This document shows, one piece after another, positions 1-3,979 of a DNA stretch of 6,500 nucleotides. The DNA is from Gammaproteobacteria bacterium. Its GTDB lineage: Bacteria; Pseudomonadota; Gammaproteobacteria; Steroidobacterales; Steroidobacteraceae. The number at the start of each line of letters is the position of its first letter. The first letter of the stretch is position 1. The DNA is taken from contig JAQGOE010000095.1 in NCBI GenBank assembly GCA_028293725.1, positions 1 to 6,500 of the forward strand. Reading direction: 5' to 3'. The notes under the pieces were generated by a model, which had not been told where the DNA came from, made no database searches, and saw only the letters and a program-made list of their open reading frames with translations. Both the position numbers and the translations under genes were made by a program.

Positions 1-1
1 C

Positions 2-358
2 GCCCGCGGAAAATTCGTGTGCGACGCTCGAGCAGCGCAAGCCATGTGGATACTGGACGGGGCATTCATGAACCTTCGCGACCAGTCTGCGCTGGCGACC
101 GAGGCGCGAATCGCCCGAACGCATGGATTCAGCGGCAAAGTGGCCGTTCATCCACGCCAGGTGGCGACGATCAATGAGATTTTCTCGCCCACGGCCGCGG
201 AAATCGAGCGTGCGTCCAGGCTGTTGGAAGCCTTCCGAAAAGCGGAAGCCCACGGGCGCGGGGCGCTCGAGTTTCGCGGCATGATGGTGGACTACGCCAA
301 CATCAGATGGGCGGAGCGCATACTGCAGCAGACGCCCGTGCCGCAGCGAGAGAAGTAA
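2..358 (+). CDS. HpcH/HpaI aldolase / citrate lyase beta (CitE-like) family protein, C-terminal part
   Basis: This is the last 118 codons of a gene that starts left of the window. The frame is open from base 2 and ends at TAA 356-358; the in-frame GTG at 17 lies inside the conserved fold and is not a credible start. The text matches the C-terminal third of CoA-ester lyases of the CitE/HpcH family: an ARAA-x-LDG-x-RD stretch (about 26-85), then GFSGK and the HPRQ motif (about 125-160), then NEIFSP, a GRGALEF-x-G-x-MVD segment and a final helix with RWAERIL. Members cleave or form C-C bonds in malyl-, citramalyl- or related CoA esters in the cytoplasm, using Mg2+. The catalytic and most metal-binding residues lie upstream and are not visible, so the substrate cannot be assigned. 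It is followed by 120 non-coding bases, so it need not belong to the next transcription unit. The family call is firm; the specific enzyme is unknown. Confidence 0.85.
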   Translation, partial: ARGKFVCDARAAQAMWILDGAFMNLRDQSALATEARIARTHGFSGKVAVHPRQVATINEIFSPTAAEIERASRLLEAFRKAEAHGRGALEFRGMMVDYANIRWAERILQQTPVPQREK

Positions 359-438
359 TGCCAACCAGATGACGATCTCACGTTCCGCTAGCTAAGAAGG
401 CGTTCCCGCGCGCCCACCTGGGTGCACGGCTTGCGTAA

Positions 439-474
439 CACCCTCGCAGCGCGCCATCGCGCTGGAGAGGGGTG
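439..474 (+). promoter_or_regulatory. Stem-loop covering the HiPIP ribosome-binding site
   Basis: The inner stem is perfect: CAGCGCG (447-453) pairs with CGCGCTG (458-464) around the loop CCAT. An outer stem pairs CACCCTC (439-445) with GAGGGGTG (467-474), with one bulged G and a small internal loop between the stems. The Shine-Dalgarno run GGAGAGGGG (464-472), which serves the ATG at 479, is almost entirely inside the 3' arm. If the mRNA folds this way, ribosome access to the HiPIP start would be reduced. The pairing is seen directly. A regulatory role is inference, and no T-tract follows that would make this an intrinsic terminator. Confidence 0.45.
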
Positions 475-478
475 AGCG

Positions 479-757
479 ATGAACATGCCAAGTAAGCCGA
501 AACACCTTTCACGACGCGTTCTGTTCCAGCGCGTGGCGACCTATGCGGCTGGTGCCGCGACCCTCTATGGCCTCGGGTTGAATCGGGCGGTCGCACAGGC
601 CAAGGTGCCTCAGAAAACGGTCGCGTACCAAGGTACGCCGAAAGGTACAGACCGATGCGACGGGTGCAGCAGTTTCCAGCCGCCAAACGCCTGCAAGCTG
701 GTCGACGGGGAAATCAACCCGCAGGGTTGGTGCTCCCTCTTTACGAAGAAGACCTGA
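479..757 (+). CDS. High-potential iron-sulfur protein (HiPIP), Tat-exported
   Basis: This is a complete 92-residue precursor of a small periplasmic electron carrier holding one [4Fe-4S] cluster that cycles between 3+ and 2+. Known HiPIPs pass electrons from cytochrome complexes to photosynthetic reaction centres, terminal oxidases or other oxidoreductases. The four cluster ligands are visible as C60-x2-C63-x8-C72-x12-C85. They sit in the typical context: Y50 and the TPKG segment ahead of the first Cys, SSFQPP after the second, VDGEI, and GWC at the last. The N-terminus is a twin-arginine signal: SRRVLF at residues 11-16, a hydrophobic stretch to about residue 34, and AVA at 37-39 as the likely cleavage site. 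That leaves a mature protein of about 53 residues, at the small end of the family. Tat export fits a cofactor inserted before transport. The ATG at 479 is supported by GGAGAGGGG six bases upstream. No partner cytochrome or oxidase gene is nearby, so its redox partner is unknown. Confidence 0.93.
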   Translation: MNMPSKPKHLSRRVLFQRVATYAAGAATLYGLGLNRAVAQAKVPQKTVAYQGTPKGTDRCDGCSSFQPPNACKLVDGEINPQGWCSLFTKKT

Positions 758-1063
758 GACTGACGAGCGCGTTTTTTACCGTCGGAGTAATCGGGATGCT
801 AACAGCGGCGCGCATCGCGGCGACGCACTCCGCGACCTTCGCGGGTTCGAGCATCAGGTAGGCGCCGAATGCGCCGCCGCTAGCTACACGGTGGCCTCCC
901 ACCTCCTCAAGTGGTTATAGCTGGGTCGTCGTGTATCTGTCGCAATGACTGACATGCTCACCACGCGACCGATATGTACTGGGTTGCGAGGAATTCCAAC
1001 AGCCCTTCGTGGCCCCCGGCGCGGCTCAGCCCGGAGTGTGCTGTTCGAACCGCGCCTCGCCCA

Positions 1064-1084
1064 GCCACGGCGTTTTCCCGTGGC
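1064..1084. repeat. Perfect 7-bp inverted repeat upstream of the receptor promoter
   Basis: GCCACGG (1064-1070) is the exact reverse complement of CCGTGGC (1078-1084), separated by the seven bases CGTTTTC. The repeat ends 11 bases before the TTGACA hexamer. It could be an upstream activator site or a hairpin ending stray transcription from the left. Arms this short can also arise by chance in GC-rich DNA. Confidence 0.35.
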
Positions 1085-1095
1085 CCCTGCCCGCG

Positions 1096-1126
1096 TTGAC
1101 AGATATGATCCTATTTATACTATAAT
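1096..1126 (+). promoter_or_regulatory. Predicted sigma-70 promoter of the receptor-hydrolase unit
   Basis: Both hexamers match the consensus exactly: TTGACA at 1096-1101 and TATAAT at 1121-1126. The spacer is 19 bases, two longer than optimal, so basal strength may be modest and an activator may help. An overlapping TATACT (1116-1121) would give only 14 bases. The AT-rich patch stands out from its GC-rich surroundings. Transcription would begin near 1133-1134, leaving a leader of about 62 bases before the GTG at 1196. Confidence 0.6.
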
Positions 1127-1137
1127 ATCCCCCATGG

Positions 1138-1149
1138 TCGATCGATCAA
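1138..1149. promoter_or_regulatory. Palindromic possible operator just downstream of the promoter
   Basis: The bases TCGATCGATCAA contain a perfect GATCGATC palindrome (1140-1147) with a CG centre, and the outermost T and A also match. It lies about 5-15 bases past the predicted transcription start, where a repressor would block initiation. LacI-type repressors with CG-centred palindromes often control sugar-uptake receptors in proteobacteria. No regulator gene is in the window, and an 8-bp palindrome can occur by chance. Confidence 0.3.
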
Positions 1150-1180
1150 TAAACAAAGCCTGATTGACACCATTTTTTCA

Positions 1181-1194
1181 GGGGGGAGGGGGAG
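1181..1194 (+). promoter_or_regulatory. Purine-rich ribosome-binding site of the receptor GTG start
   Basis: Fourteen consecutive purines, a G6 run, A, a G5 run and then AG, end one base before the GTG at 1196. The GGAGG-like core at about 1185-1189 has suitable spacing and supports this non-ATG start. The downstream codons read as a signal peptide only from here. A T6 run (1173-1178) precedes it. Confidence 0.6.
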
Positions 1195-1195
1195 C

Positions 1196-3979
1196 GTGAA
1201 ATCTATAAAGAAGGCGCCCGTCTACGGTACGGGCGCGCTGGCCATCGCCGCGACAATGGCTGGACCGGCGTTTGCAGCGGGCGCGGCGCCCGAAGACAGC
1301 GATACGTTGCAGGAAGTCGTGGTCACCGGGGTGCGCGAGGCGCTGCGTGACTCGATCGCGGTAAAGCGCAATTCCGACACGATCGGCGACAACATCTCAA
1401 CCAAGGACATCGGACAACTTCCCGATGTCACCATCGCCGAAGAGCTCAATCGGCTTCCCGGCGTCAACACCACGCGCGACCGCGGCAACGCCAGCCAGGC
1501 ATCCGTGCGCGGATTGGGCCCCCGCCTCGTACTCGGTCTCGTGGATGGCCGCGAAGTCGCCTCTTCCGAGCCCTCGCAGGATCTGCGCTGGGAGATCTAT
1601 CCCTCCGAGTTGCTTTCAGGCGCGCAGGTCTACAAAACGCAGGACGCCTCCCTGGTCCCCGGTGGTATTGCAGCCACTGTGGATATCCGCACACTCTCCC
1701 CGCTCGACTATAAGGGCCCTGAATACAGCTTTCGGGGCGGCCCGACCTACAACGACGAGTCCAAGGGTTTGCCGGACTACAGCGGCGTCGGATATCGCAC
1801 CAGCGGCGGTATCGTCAAACACATCACTGACGATTTCGGCTTCTCACTCGCCGCGAGCGCGCAACGTGAGAAGAACGGCTTCCCGGACTTTCGGTCCTGG
1901 GGCTGGAATACACCGCTCAACTCGGGTGCAACAGTCGCCAGCCCGAATGGCAACACCGGCGACTTGAACGGCGACGGGGTTCCCGACAACACCACGTGGG
2001 GCCTGAACACCGAGGTGAAGGAAGTCACCCAGGATCGGTACGCGCTCGCCGGCGCCATCGCCTGGAACGCCGGCAGCGACCTCACCATGAAAATCGACAC
2101 CTTGTGGTCCCAATACCATATCAAGGAAAACCAGTTCCAGGCCTGGTACGGCAACAACATCACCGGCAACTATGCCGGCGCCGACTCGCAGTACTATAAC
2201 GCCCCGGGCAGCTCCTACCAGATCGCCAACGGCTCGGTCGTGGCGGCCAACTTGAATGGCGCCTACCCGGACTACGAGAGTGAGATCGCCCGCTACAACG
2301 AGCGCCACACCCTGATCGCCACCGGATTCAACGTGGCCTGGAAGCCGGGTGCATGGGACAACCAGGCCGACCTGTCCTTCTCCGAAGCCTGGCGCCAGAA
2401 CCAATGGCAGGCCATCTACCTGTCGGATGTGTACCCGCCTAACCTGGCCTTCAATGTCAGCGACGGGCAGGTGCCTTACGGGGCAACCCCGGGGTTCGAT
2501 CCCGCCGCGCCCGCCATCCAGTCGATCGGCGGCTTTCGTGGCAACAGTGGCCCGGCAGGTAATGGCACGGGCGTCAGCACCGGTCCTGAAGTCACCCGCG
2601 ACCGCCTGGCCGCCCTCACCCTGAGCTTCGGGCGGACTCTCGATATGCCCCTGCTGTCCGGCGTCAAATTCGGCGCGCGAGTGTCGGACCGCAAGAAGAC
2701 CCATCACGAGGCCCAGTGGGGCCTGTGTCCGGGCACGGGCTCGGCCGTCTTCGGCATTGCAGGCGACCAGGGCTCGCAGACTTGCCCCGCCGGCACGGCC
2801 GGTACCGGCTCGACCCCGGTGATCTCACTGGCCAACGCCGGCTTGTCGCAGTTCAATTCCCCCAGCTTCGTGGCGCCGCCCCTGGTCTACGGCAACTGGG
2901 ACACCCTGTACCCGCTGGTCTACCCGAACGCCACCCAACCTGCCGGCGCGGACATGCCGCTGCAGCGGACCCAAGTCACCGAAAAGAGCTACGAAGGCTG
3001 GTTCCGGTTGGATTTCAGCTCATCGATCGCCGACATGCCGCTCAATGCCGACCTGGGCGTCCGGGTGGTTCATGTCGACACCCGCAGCTCGGGCTTCCAG
3101 ACCCTCGATGGCGCAACCTTCACGCCGCTATCGGTCAGCAATGAGTACACGGACGCCCTCCCCAGCTTGAATGCAACTCTGCATCTGACTGACGCCCAAT
3201 TGCTGCGCTTCGGCGCCTCCATCGGCATTTCCCGGCCGCCGCTGGATTCATTGACGACCGGCTACACGCTCAACATCGGCGCGCGGACCGGCGGCGGCGG
3301 CAATCCCAGGCTCGACCCCTTCAAGGCCGATCAGCTGGATCTCTCGTACGAGTGGTACTTCCACGAAGAGTCCCTGTTCGCCATCGCCCCCTACTACAAG
3401 GACGTCAAGACCTACATCGGTGCGAGCCAGACGACGGAGTTCATCGGCCCCGGACTCCCATGGACCATTACCGCGGAAAACAACACCAAGGGCGGCGAGA
3501 TTGCCGGCGTCGAATTTACGTTCCAGACGCGCTTCTTCTTCCTGCCGGGATTCCTGCAGGATTTCGGCGTCTACGCCAACCATGCCTACGCCGAATCCAA
3601 CATCCACGAGGCGGCGCCGACCCCGCCGCTTGGCAATCCCTACCCGATGATCGGCCTGGCAAGGGGGACCTCGGAAGCCGACCTCTTCTATAACAAGGCG
3701 GGCTTCGAAACGCGCGTCGCGGTGAAACATCACACGCCGTTCACCGTGGCCCCCACCTGGGTCGGAACGACACTGAAGCAGTTAGAGGCGGAAACCACGC
3801 TGGACGCCAGCATGTCCTATACCTTCCTGGAGCACTGGACCGTGCGGCTGCAAGGACACAACCTGACCAACGAGCGAGCGCGCTTCGATGTGGACAACAA
3901 CCCGCAGAATCTCGCGAACGACGGTGGCTACCAAGTCTACGGAAGATCCTACCTGTTCGATGTTGGAGTTAAGTTCTAA
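1196..3979 (+). CDS. TonB-dependent outer-membrane receptor, Xanthomonas/Caulobacter type
   Basis: This is a complete 927-residue receptor starting at GTG. A signal peptide spans residues 1-27 (KSIKK, hydrophobic core, then AFA). A TonB box, LQEVVVTG, lies at 38-45. The plug domain follows at roughly 50-166 with family motifs: IGQLPDVTIAEELNRLPGV (72-90), VRGLGPR (104-110), DGRE (117-120), YPSELL (135-140), VYKT (145-148) and PGGIAATVDIRT (155-166). The remainder is the 22-strand beta-barrel, ending in an aromatic beta-signal with Phe as the last residue. There is no N-terminal STN signalling domain, so sigma/anti-sigma signalling is not expected. The length and motifs match the proteobacterial subfamily often placed beside glycan-degrading enzymes, in which receptors import oligosaccharides using TonB-ExbB-ExbD energy. 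The adjoining glycoside hydrolase supports a carbohydrate substrate, but vitamins or siderophores cannot be excluded from sequence alone. Two oddities are an EF-hand-like loop at 256-264 and a Cys pair (511 and 530) in a Gly-rich region that is probably an extracellular loop. Confidence 0.95.
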   Translation: MKSIKKAPVYGTGALAIAATMAGPAFAAGAAPEDSDTLQEVVVTGVREALRDSIAVKRNSDTIGDNISTKDIGQLPDVTIAEELNRLPGVNTTRDRGNASQASVRGLGPRLVLGLVDGREVASSEPSQDLRWEIYPSELLSGAQVYKTQDASLVPGGIAATVDIRTLSPLDYKGPEYSFRGGPTYNDESKGLPDYSGVGYRTSGGIVKHITDDFGFSLAASAQREKNGFPDFRSWGWNTPLNSGATVASPNGNTGDLNGDGVPDNTTWGLNTEVKEVTQDRYALAGAIAWNAGSDLTMKIDTLWSQYHIKENQFQAWYGNNITGNYAGADSQYYNAPGSSYQIANGSVVAANLNGAYPDYESEIARYNERHTLIATGFNVAWKPGAWDNQADLSFSEAWRQNQWQAIYLSDVYPPNLAFNVSDGQVPYGATPGFDPAAPAIQSIGGFRGNSGPAGNGTGVSTGPEVTRDRLAALTLSFGRTLDMPLLSGVKFGARVSDRKKTHHEAQWGLCPGTGSAVFGIAGDQGSQTCPAGTAGTGSTPVISLANAGLSQFNSPSFVAPPLVYGNWDTLYPLVYPNATQPAGADMPLQRTQVTEKSYEGWFRLDFSSSIADMPLNADLGVRVVHVDTRSSGFQTLDGATFTPLSVSNEYTDALPSLNATLHLTDAQLLRFGASIGISRPPLDSLTTGYTLNIGARTGGGGNPRLDPFKADQLDLSYEWYFHEESLFAIAPYYKDVKTYIGASQTTEFIGPGLPWTITAENNTKGGEIAGVEFTFQTRFFFLPGFLQDFGVYANHAYAESNIHEAAPTPPLGNPYPMIGLARGTSEADLFYNKAGFETRVAVKHHTPFTVAPTWVGTTLKQLEAETTLDASMSYTFLEHWTVRLQGHNLTNERARFDVDNNPQNLANDGGYQVYGRSYLFDVGVKF

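Larger units (their letters stand above)
758..1195. other. Intergenic region between HiPIP and receptor genes
   Basis: These 438 bases hold no gene I can support. Open frames at about 655-861 and 945-1163 have no family resemblance; the first overlaps the HiPIP gene out of frame and the second runs through the promoter. Visible structure includes a T6 run (772-777) shortly after the HiPIP stop, without a convincing GC stem before it. There is also a small hairpin, CCGCGA/TCGCGG (830-835 with 839-844), a GGCGC/GCGCC repeat (861-865 with 871-875), and a 7-bp hairpin at 1064-1084. From about 1096 the base composition turns AT-rich at the receptor promoter. No clear intrinsic terminator for the HiPIP gene was found. 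Confidence 0.6.

Noticed and set aside
759..783. T6 run after the HiPIP stop as an intrinsic terminator
   Set aside because: Only a 3-bp stem (ACG/CGT) precedes the T run, too weak for a terminator call.
385..886. Ten-base direct repeat CCGCTAGCTA at 385-394 and 877-886, flanking the HiPIP gene
   Set aside because: It suggested a mobile cassette, but several ten-base matches are expected by chance in 6.5 kb, and there are no terminal inverted repeats or transposase remnants.
945..1163. 72-codon open frame on the + strand before the receptor
   Set aside because: It runs through the AT-rich promoter, is rich in Arg/Pro as expected from out-of-frame GC-rich DNA, has no clear ribosome-binding site and resembles no family I know.
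1164..1169. Second TTGACA hexamer close to the receptor start
   Set aside because: A matching -10 would fall in the G-rich ribosome-binding site around 1187, where no TATAAT-like sequence exists.
1844..2707. 287-codon open frame on the minus strand
   Set aside because: It is antisense to the receptor barrel codons, with the Val/Gly/Arg-rich composition typical of a shadow frame in GC-rich DNA. The receptor on the + strand has full motif support.
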